Shown piece after piece: positions 24,938 to 34,551 of a stretch of 64,000 nucleotides of DNA. Every line of letters starts with the position of its first letter. Position 1 is the first letter of the stretch. A model generated the notes under the pieces. That model was not told the origin of the DNA and ran no database searches. It saw only the letters and a program-made list of their open reading frames with translations. The translations under genes and the position numbers were made by a program. Origin of the DNA: JANWVO01 sp037446555 (GTDB lineage: Bacteria; Acidobacteriota; Terriglobia; Bryobacterales; Bryobacteraceae); NCBI GenBank assembly GCA_037446555.1, contig JBBIIK010000008.1, positions 32,249 to 96,248 on the forward strand, written 5' to 3'.

Positions 24938-27766
24938 ATGGGACAGCTGAGCGTTGACGTCAGTTCGCAGGGCAGGAGCCTTCGGAGGAACCTGCGGAAA
25001 GAGGAGCGGACGGGGGTCTCATTCCCCCGGTATTTCACTGCCCGGCTGGAGCCGGGCAAGACGCCCTATGACGAAATCCGCTGGGAGCTGCGCACCGCCA
25101 CGATCGGCAACGACAAGGGAGCGGTGATCTTCGAGCAGAAGGACGTGGAGGTTCCGGCGGACTGGTCGCAGACGGCCACCAACATCGTCGCCTCGAAATA
25201 CTTCCACGGGCGGCTGGGCACGCCCGGGCGCGAGACCAGCGTGAGGCAGCTGGTGCACCGCGTGGTGGACACTATCACCGAATGGGGCATCGAGGGGCGC
25301 TATTTCCGCTCGCTGGAGGACGCGGCCAACTTCCGGGACGAACTGGCGCACATGATGCTGACGCAGAAAGCGTGCTTCAACTCGCCAGTGTGGTTCAACG
25401 TCGGTGTGAAGGAAGAGCACCGGGGCTACGGCTGGTACTATGACGAGGCCACCGACTCGGTGAAGAAGCTCGACCGCAGCGTGCACAAGCCGCAGTGCTC
25501 AGCCTGCTTCATCAACTCGGTGCAGGATTCGCTGGAGTCGATCCTCGAGCTGGCCAAGACCGAGGGCATGCTGTTCAAGTTCGGGTCTGGCACGGGCACG
25601 AACCTTTCCAACCTGCGCGAAGAGAACTGCCCGCTGTGGGGCGGCGGGCGCGCCTCGGGGCCGCTGTCTTTCATGAAGGGCTTCGACGCCTTCGCCGGCG
25701 TGATCAAGAGCGGAGGCAAGACGCGCCGGGCGGCGAAGATGGTGATCCTCAACGCCGAGCACCCCGACATCGAGCAGTTCATCTGGTGCAAGGCGAAGGA
25801 GGAACGCAAGGCGCACACGCTGATCGAGGCCGGCTACGATCCGAGCATCGACGGCGAGGCCTATTCCTCGATCTTCTTCCAGAACGCCAACAACAGCGTG
25901 CGCGTGACCGACGAGTTCATGCGCGCGGCCGTCGAGGACGGCGAGTGGTGGACGCGCTCGGTGGTGAGCGGGGAGCCGGTGAAGAAGTACAAGGCGCGGG
26001 ACCTGCTGCGGGAGATCGCCGAGGCGACCTGGCAGTGTGGCGATCCGGGCATGCAGTTCGACACCACCATCAACCGCTGGCACACGTCGAAGAACTCCGG
26101 GCGGATCAACGCCTCCAACCCGTGCTCGGAGTACATGTTCCTGGACGACTCGGCGTGCAACCTTTCTTCCCTGAACCTGATGAAGTTCCTGGGCGCGGGC
26201 GGGAAGTTCGACGTGGAGGCGTTCCGCCACGCGGTGGACACGATGATCCTGGCGCAGGAGATCATCGTGGACAACGCCAGCTACCCGACGGAGAAGATCG
26301 CGCGCAACTCGCACGATTTCCGGCCGCTGGGGCTGGGCTTCGCCAACCTGGGCTCGCTGCTGATGTCGCTGGGCCTGCCCTATGACAGCGACGCCGGCCG
26401 CGCCTGGGCGGGAGCCATCACGGCCATCATGACGGGCCAGGCGTACCTGACCAGCGCACGGGTCGCCGAACACACCGGCCCCTGCCCCGGCTTCGCCGCC
26501 AACGAGGAGTCTTTCCTGGGCGTCATCAGGATGCATTGGGATGCGGTGAACGGCATCGACTCGAAGCTGGTGCCGCCGGCGATGTACGAGGCCGCGCAGC
26601 AGGTCTGGAAGAACGCCTATGAGCTGGGCCGGCGGACGGGCTACCGCAACTCGCAGGTCACCGTGATCGCGCCCACCGGCACCATCGGTTTCATGATGGA
26701 CTGCGACACCACGGGCATCGAGCCGGACCTGGCGCTGGTCAAGTACAAGAAGCTGGTGGGCGGCGGCGTGATCAAGATCGTCAACAACACGGTGCCCTCG
26801 GCGCTGATCCGGCTGGGCTATTCGCCCGAGCAGGTGGAGGAGATCGTGCGCCACATCGATGCCACCGGCACCATCGAAGGCGCTCCCCACATCAAGCCGG
26901 AGCACATCCCGGTGTTTGACTGCTCGTTCAAGGCGCCGGGCGGCACGCGCTTCATCCACCACATGGGCCACATCCGCATGATGGCCGCCGTGCAGCCGTT
27001 CATTTCGGGCGCGATCTCGAAGACGATCAACATGCCCGAGGAAAGCACGGTGGAGGACATCATGAACGCCTACATCGAAAGCTGGAAGCTCGGGCTGAAG
27101 GCCGTCGCCATTTACCGCGACGGATCCAAGCGCGTGCAGCCGCTCAGCTCCGGCAGCTCGAAGGGCGAGAAGAAGACGGCCGGGCCGGCGCCGGCGCGGG
27201 TGGAAGAACGGATCGTCTACCGCCCGGCGCGCCGCAAGCTGCCCGACGAGCGGCAATCGATCACGCACAAGTTCTCCATCGCCGGCCACGAAGGCTACAT
27301 CACCGTGGGCCTTTACGAGGACGGGCAGCCGGGAGAGCTGTTCATCACCATGGCCAAGGAGGGATCGACGATCTCCGGCCTGATGGACAGCTTCGCCACG
27401 GCGGTCAGCTACGGTCTGCAATATGGCGTGCCGCTGAAGTTCTTCGTCGATAAATTCAGCCATGTGCGCTTCGAGCCGTCGGGTTTCACCAACAGCCCGC
27501 AGATCCCGTACGCGAAGTCGATCATGGACTACATCTTCCGCTGGCTGGCGCTGAAATTCATCGGGCCCGAGGCCGTGGAAGCGCCAGAAGTGGGCGAAAC
27601 AATGAAGCTGCGGCCCACCGAGCCGGAGCCGCAGCAGAAGCTGCACTTCGCGCCCGCCGACGGCATGGAGGACGCGCCGGCCTGCGCCGAATGCGGCGGC
27701 ATCATGGTGCGCAACGGATCCTGCTACAAGTGCGAAAACTGCGGCAGCACATCCGGGTGTTCCTAA
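24938..27766 (+). CDS. nrdJ: adenosylcobalamin-dependent (class II) ribonucleotide reductase
   Basis: A 942-residue vitamin-B12-dependent reductase that makes deoxynucleotides independently of oxygen. Conserved parts are visible: CSACFINSVQDSLESI (substrate-side Cys), FKFGSGTGTNLSNLR, SNPCSEYMFLDDSACNLSS (radical Cys and Glu), and IAPTGTIGFMMDCDTTGIEP. The C-terminus carries a zinc-ribbon and thiol segment (CAECGG, CYKCENCGSTSGC) that recharges the active site. CAGGAG lies upstream of the ATG. The 227-base upstream gap holds an NrdR-controlled promoter, and a strong terminator follows the gene. Confidence 0.96.
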   Translation: MGQLSVDVSSQGRSLRRNLRKEERTGVSFPRYFTARLEPGKTPYDEIRWELRTATIGNDKGAVIFEQKDVEVPADWSQTATNIVASKYFHGRLGTPGRETSVRQLVHRVVDTITEWGIEGRYFRSLEDAANFRDELAHMMLTQKACFNSPVWFNVGVKEEHRGYGWYYDEATDSVKKLDRSVHKPQCSACFINSVQDSLESILELAKTEGMLFKFGSGTGTNLSNLREENCPLWGGGRASGPLSFMKGFDAFAGVIKSGGKTRRAAKMVILNAEHPDIEQFIWCKAKEERKAHTLIEAGYDPSIDGEAYSSIFFQNANNSVRVTDEFMRAAVEDGEWWTRSVVSGEPVKKYKARDLLREIAEATWQCGDPGMQFDTTINRWHTSKNSGRINASNPCSEYMFLDDSACNLSSLNLMKFLGAGGKFDVEAFRHAVDTMILAQEIIVDNASYPTEKIARNSHDFRPLGLGFANLGSLLMSLGLPYDSDAGRAWAGAITAIMTGQAYLTSARVAEHTGPCPGFAANEESFLGVIRMHWDAVNGIDSKLVPPAMYEAAQQVWKNAYELGRRTGYRNSQVTVIAPTGTIGFMMDCDTTGIEPDLALVKYKKLVGGGVIKIVNNTVPSALIRLGYSPEQVEEIVRHIDATGTIEGAPHIKPEHIPVFDCSFKAPGGTRFIHHMGHIRMMAAVQPFISGAISKTINMPEESTVEDIMNAYIESWKLGLKAVAIYRDGSKRVQPLSSGSSKGEKKTAGPAPARVEERIVYRPARRKLPDERQSITHKFSIAGHEGYITVGLYEDGQPGELFITMAKEGSTISGLMDSFATAVSYGLQYGVPLKFFVDKFSHVRFEPSGFTNSPQIPYAKSIMDYIFRWLALKFIGPEAVEAPEVGETMKLRPTEPEPQQKLHFAPADGMEDAPACAECGGIMVRNGSCYKCENCGSTSGCS

Positions 27767-27793
27767 GGCTGGCAGCGGCCCCGGGATAGGAAG

Positions 27794-27824
27794 ACGCCGT
27801 CCCGCATGGGACGGTGTTTTCTCT
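27794..27824 (+). terminator. rho-independent terminator after nrdJ
   Basis: A 10-base-pair stem (CGCCGTCCC pairing with GGGACGGTG, extended by A-T) encloses a GCAT tetraloop and is followed directly by TTTTCTCTT. It lies about 30 bases after the nrdJ stop and before rmuC. Confidence 0.8.
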
Positions 27825-27894
27825 TGGGCGCTCTCGGGCTGATGCCCGATGACGCCCGCGGCCCGAGGGACCGAACGATGAACGGAGGCATCCC

Positions 27895-29244
27895 ATGGAA
27901 CCGATGCTGTATCTCGGCATTCTGCTGGGCGGGCTGGTGTTGGGCGCTCTGCTTGCAGGCTTTCTGCTGCGCTCGGGAGGAGCGGGTCCGGCGGCGGCCA
28001 GCGCGGAAGCCGCCGAACTGAAGGCCCGGCTCGAAGAGCGCGACGCGCAACTGGAGCGGCTGGAACAGGCGCTCGCGGACAAGAAAGACCTTCTCTCCGG
28101 GCTCCGCAGGGAGCTGGAAGAGCGCAAGGTGGCGGAAGCCGGCCTGCGGGCGCAGCTCGAGGCGGAGCGCGCGCAACACGCCGAGAAGCTCACCCTGCTG
28201 CAGCAGGCGCAGCAACAGCTGGAGGAGTCCTTCCGCAGCCTCGCCGCGCAGGCGCTCCAGAGCAACAACGAGAGCTTTCTCCAGGTGGCCGGACACAACC
28301 TGGACGCGCGGATGAAGCAACTCGACGAGATGCTGAAGCCGTTGCGGGAGCGGATCGACACGCTCAAGAAGGAAAACACCGAACTCATCGCAGGGCTGGC
28401 AAAGCAGATGGAGATGCTCGAGCAGTCGCAGCGGCAGGCTTCCGAAGAGACGCGGAAGCTGGCCGACGCGCTGCGCAAACCCTCGGTGCGCGGCCGCTGG
28501 GGCGAGATCCAGCTGCGGCGCGTGGTGGAGATGGCCGGGATGGTGGAGTACTGCGATTTCGAGGAGCAGGCTTCCGTCGAGGCCGAGGGCGGCAGGCTCC
28601 GGCCCGACATGCTCATCCGGCTGCCGGGCGAGCGGCTGATCGTGGTGGACGCCAAGGCGCCACTGGCGGCGTATCTCGACTCGCTCGAGGCGCCGGACGA
28701 GGCACGGCGCGCCGAGAAGCTGGCCGAGCACGCACGCCAGGTGCGCGCACATATCCAGCGGCTGGCGGCGAAGGCTTACTGGGATCAGTTCCCGCAGGCA
28801 CCGGACTTTGTAGTGGCGTTTCTGCCCGGAGAGACTTTCTTCAGCGCGGCGCTCCAGCAGGATCCGGAGCTGATCCAGTATGGCGTCGAGAACCGCGTGC
28901 TGCTGGCCACGCCGACGACGCTGATCGGACTGCTGAAGGCGGCGGCTTACGGGTGGCGGCAGGAAAAGCTGGCCCGCAATGCGCAGGAGATCTCCGACCT
29001 CGGGAAGGAGCTCTACGACCGGCTTCGGATCTTCGCCACGCACTTCGACGGCGTCCGCGGCGGGTTGGAGCGCGCCGTGGAGGCATACAACCGCGCGGCA
29101 GGCTCGCTGGAAGGCCGGGTGCTGGTGAGCGCCCGGCGGTTCCGGGACCTTGGGGCGGCCGGCGGAGACGAACTGCCGGAAGCCGAGGCCGTGGGCCGCG
29201 CCATCCGCAGCCTGCAGGCGCCGGAAACCGGGCCGCTCGACTGA
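27895..29244 (+). CDS. rmuC: RmuC family DNA recombination protein
   Basis: A 449-residue protein with an N-terminal membrane helix (YLGILLGGLVLGALLAGFLL), a long coiled coil (about 40-165) and the conserved C-terminal RmuC domain. That domain contains RGRWGEIQLRRVVEMAGM, RPDMLIRLPG, VVDAKAPLAAYL, FVVAFLPGETFFSAAL and LLATPTTLIGLLKAAAYGWRQ, the family signature with a nuclease-like core. RmuC limits inversions at short repeats in E. coli. GGAGG precedes the ATG. It is convergent with the beta-barrel gene. Confidence 0.93.
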   Translation: MEPMLYLGILLGGLVLGALLAGFLLRSGGAGPAAASAEAAELKARLEERDAQLERLEQALADKKDLLSGLRRELEERKVAEAGLRAQLEAERAQHAEKLTLLQQAQQQLEESFRSLAAQALQSNNESFLQVAGHNLDARMKQLDEMLKPLRERIDTLKKENTELIAGLAKQMEMLEQSQRQASEETRKLADALRKPSVRGRWGEIQLRRVVEMAGMVEYCDFEEQASVEAEGGRLRPDMLIRLPGERLIVVDAKAPLAAYLDSLEAPDEARRAEKLAEHARQVRAHIQRLAAKAYWDQFPQAPDFVVAFLPGETFFSAALQQDPELIQYGVENRVLLATPTTLIGLLKAAAYGWRQEKLARNAQEISDLGKELYDRLRIFATHFDGVRGGLERAVEAYNRAAGSLEGRVLVSARRFRDLGAAGGDELPEAEAVGRAIRSLQAPETGPLD

Positions 29245-29308
29245 CGGGCGAGCGGGGAACCCCGAGGAATCAACCGCCGCCGGCTTGCCAGCCAATCCGG
29301 GCGGCTGC

Positions 29309-30763
29309 TCACCAGGTGCCGGTTCTCAGCACGACGGCCATCGTCAGCGAGAGGCCTTGATTGTAACTGCGGCCGTTCAGCGGCGGCAGCCACGAGCGGC
29401 GGTATTCCAGGCTGGCGAGACGGAGCGCCACCACCGGACTCAGGCGGACGTCCAGGCCCGTCCCGGCGGCCATCGAGAAGCCGTTCGCGCTCCAGCGTTT
29501 CGCATAGCGGACATGATCATCGTAGGCGTTGCGCCCTTCCTGACGCGCGGTGCGGGTCAGCTGATCGCGAAGGACCGGATCCACCTGCTCGTGAGTGACC
29601 TTCAGCCCGCCCACCAGCAGATGTGCATAGGGGTTCACGCGTCCGCTGGGCCTGGCCGACCAGCGTGGGCCGAACAGGTAGCTGAATGTGTCGCCGCTGC
29701 GGTTCTGCCCCAGCCCGTTCAGCATGCAGCCGGAAACGTCTGCCACCAGTTGCCAGCCCGGATTGAGCCGGAACGCCGCCTCACCGCCTCCGGCAACGCA
29801 TGCGCCTGTCGCTGCGCCATAAAAGACGGGCCGCGCCGTGGCTGACAGCTCGAAAGAGGAGATGCCGAAAGGCCCGTCCAGTTCGGGTCCAGGTCTGGAA
29901 GGCCGTGCCAGAGAGCCCGCGCGGCGGTCCGCTACGAACGAGCTCAACACGGGCGAGAACACGCCCGGACGGTCATCCCGCGCCCAAGGCACCTTCCACC
30001 GCATCGCGTTGGCGAACGAGCGCGACGGGTTCAGCACGCCGCGAAGCAGCAGCCTCAGATACGGATTCTCGAACTTCTCCTCAAACCGCTGGATCACGTA
30101 CTTGTCCAGCGCGTCCTCGCCGATCATCCACCCCAGTCCAATCACCGGCGTCACCACGTGGTCCACAAATCCCTGCTGCGGATAGCGGCTCTGGACCTTG
30201 CCGATCGACGCCTCGCTGAGCGGGCCGACCTCGAACATTGTGCTGTAGGCCCACGAGTAAGCCGTGGCGCGCAACCGGCTTTTCCAGTAGAGGGAATTCC
30301 TGCCGATCTCGGCGCCGATGTAATCGCGGTCGTTGTGGGTCCAGATATAGCCGCTGACGGCGCCCTGCATCGGATGCCCGATGTAGTTCACGTAGAATGG
30401 GTCGCCGTCGGACCAGCCGTGCAGGCTGCGGACCGAATCCATCCAGCCGCGGAAGAACGACCCGCGCATTCCGGCGCGCGTGCCCGGCTCGGTAGCCAGG
30501 CGAAAGGCATGCTGCACGCCAAGGAAAAGGCTGGTTTGCCGGCCCAAACCGTCCCAGTCCACTCCCGTGCCGCGGTCTGGACGAACCCATGTCTCGCTTC
30601 TGGACAACGGGCGCACGGTTCTCGCCGCGCCGCCGACGCCCGTATCGGGATCCGTGGCAGACTCGCTCTCGGGCACGCTTTCCCCGAGCGATTGCGCCTG
30701 TGCGCAGAACACCCCAAAGAGGAAACAGGCCAGCCAGCAGAAACACGTAGACCTGCGCCGCAT
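29309..30763 (-). CDS. secreted outer-membrane beta-barrel-like protein
   Basis: A 484-residue protein with a signal peptide (FCWLACFLFGVFCAQAQ). The rest has alternating amphipathic strands and many aromatic girdle residues, with a C-terminal strand ending in MAVVLRTGTW; the final Trp fits the terminal-aromatic rule of Omp insertion signals. A helical, hydrophobic middle region (NPYLRLLLRGVLNPSR) separates two strand-rich parts. No named family is recognised. It lies downstream of the He_PIG surface gene after a 195-base gap, on the same strand, so a surface-associated role is inferred. GAGAGGGA precedes the start. Confidence 0.6.
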   Translation of the reverse strand: MRRRSTCFCWLACFLFGVFCAQAQSLGESVPESESATDPDTGVGGAARTVRPLSRSETWVRPDRGTGVDWDGLGRQTSLFLGVQHAFRLATEPGTRAGMRGSFFRGWMDSVRSLHGWSDGDPFYVNYIGHPMQGAVSGYIWTHNDRDYIGAEIGRNSLYWKSRLRATAYSWAYSTMFEVGPLSEASIGKVQSRYPQQGFVDHVVTPVIGLGWMIGEDALDKYVIQRFEEKFENPYLRLLLRGVLNPSRSFANAMRWKVPWARDDRPGVFSPVLSSFVADRRAGSLARPSRPGPELDGPFGISSFELSATARPVFYGAATGACVAGGGEAAFRLNPGWQLVADVSGCMLNGLGQNRSGDTFSYLFGPRWSARPSGRVNPYAHLLVGGLKVTHEQVDPVLRDQLTRTARQEGRNAYDDHVRYAKRWSANGFSMAAGTGLDVRLSPVVALRLASLEYRRSWLPPLNGRSYNQGLSLTMAVVLRTGTW

Positions 30764-30884
30764 TGGTACAGTCCCTCTCCTCCTGATAGTCAGGATGTGC
30801 CAAATGACAGGCCCGTTTCAAGCAAACGCACCCGTTGCGCAGCAGCACTCAGTGCTCACAGGTCTGCTCGCCGGCCGGCACGTG

Positions 30885-30914
30885 CCGCGGAACCGCGGAG
30901 CCGCCGAACCGCGG
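30885..30914. repeat. CCGCGGAACCGCGG palindrome, with a near-copy
   Basis: The 14-base palindrome-like element at 30885-30898 equals the core of the element in the acpP promoter spacer. A near copy, CCGCCGAACCGCGG, follows at 30901-30914. They lie in the 195-base gap upstream of the beta-barrel gene, which shows no other feature. Confidence 0.45.
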
Positions 30915-30958
30915 CACTGCAGCGCCACCCGGCGCATCCGCTCCGGTCTGGAAGCAGC

Positions 30959-33595
30959 CTAGAAGTTGGCCGTGGCCGAGCCTGATCCGGCGCTGTTGGT
31001 CAACGTCACCTGCACCGATGCCAGCGCGCCCGCGCTTCCTTGCAGCGTGAAAGGCACAACCAGCTGGAACTGCCCGCCGTACTGGCGCGACTGTTCGCTG
31101 GCGAACCACGCTTGAAACGCCGAGGCCACGGGCACGTTCACCTCGGCAGCGCCGAGCGTGGCGCCCGGCGCGGGGGTGAACCGGAACGTCGCCCCGCTGA
31201 TCTGGCGCGTGTTCGTGTATCCGGTCACCTGAATCTCGAAGCCCGTGGGGTTGCGGACGATGGCGAGCCGCGTGATCTGCGGGCCCGAGGGCTGGATGCG
31301 GACGGTCTTCACGACGAACGGGTCCGGATCGAGGACCGTGCTGCCGAGGCGCAGTGTCACCCGGATCGTGATCGTTCCGGCGGTAGTTCCCGTCTGAAGC
31401 GCGAACAGCGAACCTGAGGCAGGCACGGCGGCGGCCTGTCCGGCGGGGATCGTGAAATTGACCGACGTCGATCCGTTGGCAAAGCGGACCGTGGGGTCGG
31501 GCGGCAACCCGGCTTCCGGCGTGAATTCGAGTTGCGCCGTTCCATTCAGCTCCGCCGGGAATGCTTGGCCGAGCTGAAGCCCGAAAGAAGGCTGGCTGGC
31601 CGGCTGCACCGTCTCCTGGATTTGCGTGATGGTGAGCGGTGGCAGCGGGGGCAGTTCGATATTGACAGTAAAAGTCCGGCTGGCCGCAAGCGGCGGCTGG
31701 TTGCTGTCGGTGACTGTGGCTTCAAACGTGAACGCCCCATGCAGGGTGGGCGTGCCGGAGAGAACGCCAGTGTCCGCGTTCAGCGTCAAGCCGGGCGGCA
31801 GCGAGCCGGACGTCACGCTCCAGCGGAAAGGTCCGCGTCCGCTGGCTTCCAGAGTGGCGGTGTATGCGTCGGCCACCCGGCCGTTGGGCAGCGACGTGGT
31901 GGTCACGCTGGGCCGCAAGAAGACGGCGAGCGTGTAGGAGCGGCTCGAAGTCTGTCCTTCGCTGTCAAGAACCTGAACCGTGAAAGAGAACTCTCCCGAA
32001 GCACCCGGCGTTCCGGAGAGCACTCCGTCCGCTGACAGCGAAAGGCCGGGCGGCAGGCTGCCCTGGGCCACCGAGAACGCGTATGGCGGGAAGCCGCCGG
32101 CAGCGGCAACGCTGGCCTGGTAGGCAAGACCCTCCGTGCCCTCCGGCAGCGCGGCGGTGGTGATCAGCAGCGGATCCGAGATCCGCACTGTGAACGTTCG
32201 CGTGGCGGTGACCTGGGCTGAGTCGGTCACAAGAACGGTGAAGGTGAACGAGCCGTTCGCCGACGGCGTGCCCGAGAGCAATCCGGTTCCCGCGGCGAGG
32301 GCGAGGCCTGGCGGAAGGGTCCCGGCACTGACGCTCCAGACATAGGGGGTGACGCCTCCAGTCGCCACCAGTTGCGCCGAGTAAACCGACCCGGGCGAAC
32401 TGGCAGGCAACTGACCTGTCATGATCGAGAGAGGCGCCGGCTGTACCGTAAGCGTGAACTGGCCGGATGCAGTCCCCTGGGCAGCATCAGTCACCGTCGC
32501 CTGGAACGTGAACTGTCCCGGCTGGGTGGGCACGCCCGTCAGGGCGCCGTTGGATTGAAGCGTCAAGCCCGGCGGGAGCGAGCCTCCGCTGACGGAGAAT
32601 GAATAAGGAATCGTGCCTCCAGAGGCGGTCACAGCGGCCGAGTATGAGCTGCCCACCATTCCCTCCGGCAGCGCCGTCTGGTTCAGGGTGAGCGGCGGCA
32701 TTTGCACCGCGATTCCGAGTTGCGATTCCGAGAGTGCGCCATTGGCATCCGTGACCCGCGCCACGAAACTGAAGCTGCCTTGCGCCGTGGGCGTGCCCGT
32801 GATTGCGCCTGTGGACGCGGACAAACTCAGCCCGGGCGGCAAGGAGCCGCTGGGAATGTTGAATGAGAACGGTGCAGTGCCGCCCTGCACCCCAATCGAT
32901 CCAGTGTAGGGTTGCCCCACTTGGCCTGTGGGCAAATTGGAGCTGATCAGCGGCGGCGGGTTCACCGTGATCGCATATGTCCTCGTCACTGTCTGCTCGA
33001 TGATGCTGCCCGCCGACGCATAAACAATGAAGTTGTACGTGGTGGGGGTCTGAACCGGCGGGAAGACACCGGTCATCTGGAGTGTGGTGGAAGCAAGCTC
33101 CGGGAAGAGGAAACTGATACTGCCTGGAAGATTGCTGGCCCCGGTGTCCCACACGGATGGAAGGTTGGCGATGATGGAGCGCGTCACCGCCACGCCGGAC
33201 GTCGCCGGCTGGAGTGGCGTGGGCGTCAGCAGGACCAGGCGGTTGTCAACGGCAAACTGGTAATTGCCGGTGACCGTGAAAGACCCACCGAAACTCAGGA
33301 ATGTGTACGAGCGGGACACGGTGAATGAGAAAAACCCCGTCCCGCTCAGGGTGCCGGACAACAGCCCGGTGGCCGGATTAAAAGAAAGTCCGGGAGGCAA
33401 TTGCCCGCTGAGCGAGAAAGCTCCTGCCAAGCCCCCGGAAGGCGGATTCGCAACGGAGAATTGGATGCTCACCGGATCTCCCACAAAACCTTCAAAGGTC
33501 TGCGAGGGAGGCTGCATCGACGGCGCTAACTGCGCGGCGGCAAACACCGGCAGGAGCAGCCCTGCCAACAGTGCCAGGGACGCCGGCCGGATCAT
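30959..33595 (-). CDS. multi-repeat He_PIG (Ig-like) secreted protein
   Basis: An 878-residue extracellular protein with a signal peptide (ending FAAAQ). Six repeats carry the He_PIG signature, a G-x-L-P-P-G-L core followed by a short strand and L-S/T-G-T/V-P; examples are SGSLPPGLSLSASTGAITG and TSGSLPPGLTLNADTGVLSG. The repeats are about 85-90 residues apart. The C-terminal 200 residues form a different beta-rich domain without repeats. Such proteins bind carbohydrate or other surface ligands or act as adhesins; the ligand is not known. The start overlaps the stop of the next gene upstream in the operon (ATGA). Confidence 0.85.
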   Translation of the reverse strand: MIRPASLALLAGLLLPVFAAAQLAPSMQPPSQTFEGFVGDPVSIQFSVANPPSGGLAGAFSLSGQLPPGLSFNPATGLLSGTLSGTGFFSFTVSRSYTFLSFGGSFTVTGNYQFAVDNRLVLLTPTPLQPATSGVAVTRSIIANLPSVWDTGASNLPGSISFLFPELASTTLQMTGVFPPVQTPTTYNFIVYASAGSIIEQTVTRTYAITVNPPPLISSNLPTGQVGQPYTGSIGVQGGTAPFSFNIPSGSLPPGLSLSASTGAITGTPTAQGSFSFVARVTDANGALSESQLGIAVQMPPLTLNQTALPEGMVGSSYSAAVTASGGTIPYSFSVSGGSLPPGLTLQSNGALTGVPTQPGQFTFQATVTDAAQGTASGQFTLTVQPAPLSIMTGQLPASSPGSVYSAQLVATGGVTPYVWSVSAGTLPPGLALAAGTGLLSGTPSANGSFTFTVLVTDSAQVTATRTFTVRISDPLLITTAALPEGTEGLAYQASVAAAGGFPPYAFSVAQGSLPPGLSLSADGVLSGTPGASGEFSFTVQVLDSEGQTSSRSYTLAVFLRPSVTTTSLPNGRVADAYTATLEASGRGPFRWSVTSGSLPPGLTLNADTGVLSGTPTLHGAFTFEATVTDSNQPPLAASRTFTVNIELPPLPPLTITQIQETVQPASQPSFGLQLGQAFPAELNGTAQLEFTPEAGLPPDPTVRFANGSTSVNFTIPAGQAAAVPASGSLFALQTGTTAGTITIRVTLRLGSTVLDPDPFVVKTVRIQPSGPQITRLAIVRNPTGFEIQVTGYTNTRQISGATFRFTPAPGATLGAAEVNVPVASAFQAWFASEQSRQYGGQFQLVVPFTLQGSAGALASVQVTLTNSAGSGSATANF

Positions 33596-34530
33596 TGTTC
33601 ACCTCCCTGCCGCGCCTGTCCTTCTCCTCTGGGAACAAAGAAGACTGACGGCTCCAAAGCACCCAGGTCCGCCATCCACACCGGCCCGGCTTCCCGCGCC
33701 GCCAGGCGGAGCACTCCCAGCGCGCCCGTCGGCTGCAACCCGGCCACCTCGGCCGGAACCCGCCATTCGCGCTCGAGCGCGCCTTCCAGATTCCACAGCC
33801 GCAGGTGCGACTGTCCGCCTGAGGTTTCCGCCAACAGCAACTTCCCGCTCGCAGCGCTGGCCAGCAGCCTTTGGGCTCCTTCAGTCGCATCACCCAATTC
33901 GATGGGCTCCTGCCAGGTCCCGGCGCCGCCGAAGCGGAGCGCCGAGCCTTCGATCCAGGCAAAGCGCCATCCGCCGGCGAGGAAGGCAAAGGCTTCCACC
34001 GGTTGGCGCGCTATCTCCTGAATGCCACCGTTGTCGTCGATCAAATAGAGCGCTTCTTCGGTTCGCGCCAGCACATGGCTGCCGCCGTCGCTCACTGCGG
34101 CTGTCAGGGCATCCAGAGCGAACTCACGGGCCAGTGCGGGCGCGTCACCGTCGAAGCTCCACACCTGAATACGGCCTTCGCCTGCCAGCAGCAGTGCGTC
34201 GCCCAACGGACTCCAGGCTGCCAGAGCCGGGCTGCTCACGGCGCCTTCCAGCGCCTGCCAGTGGGCATCTTGCGCGGTCCGCTCGAACCGCACCAAGCCC
34301 GCCACGCCCTCCTCAGAAACCGATACCGCCATTGCACTGCCGGGGCGGATGGCCGAGAGCCTGCCCGGCGCGACTTCCGTTTCGATGTCCAGCATCGCCG
34401 CTCCGGCGATGCCGGTGACGCGTTGATACCGGCCAGGCTCTTCACCCGCGATCCATCCCAGCCCGGGGACGGCTGGTGTCTGCGCCAGGCAAACCGGCGC
34501 CACCAGCAATAGAAAAATGCCTTGCCTCAT
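33592..34530 (-). CDS. secreted propeller-like protein of unknown function
   Basis: A 312-residue protein with a signal peptide (MRQGIFLLLVAPVCLAQ). The mature part is a chain of short beta strands, several ending in W-x-F/L-D/E (VWSFDGDAPALAREF, LRLWNLEGALEREW), which suggests a beta-propeller of WD40-like blades. No catalytic residues stand out. It is translationally coupled to the He_PIG gene and is probably part of the same surface system. Confidence 0.6.
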   Translation of the reverse strand: MRQGIFLLLVAPVCLAQTPAVPGLGWIAGEEPGRYQRVTGIAGAAMLDIETEVAPGRLSAIRPGSAMAVSVSEEGVAGLVRFERTAQDAHWQALEGAVSSPALAAWSPLGDALLLAGEGRIQVWSFDGDAPALAREFALDALTAAVSDGGSHVLARTEEALYLIDDNGGIQEIARQPVEAFAFLAGGWRFAWIEGSALRFGGAGTWQEPIELGDATEGAQRLLASAASGKLLLAETSGGQSHLRLWNLEGALEREWRVPAEVAGLQPTGALGVLRLAAREAGPVWMADLGALEPSVFFVPRGEGQARQGGEQ

Positions 34531-34551
34531 GATGCTCCTCCTGTGCCGCGA

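Noticed and set aside
25499..27646. Minus-strand 715-codon open frame inside nrdJ
   Set aside because: Shadow of nrdJ; low-complexity His/Arg-rich sequence without a recognisable family.
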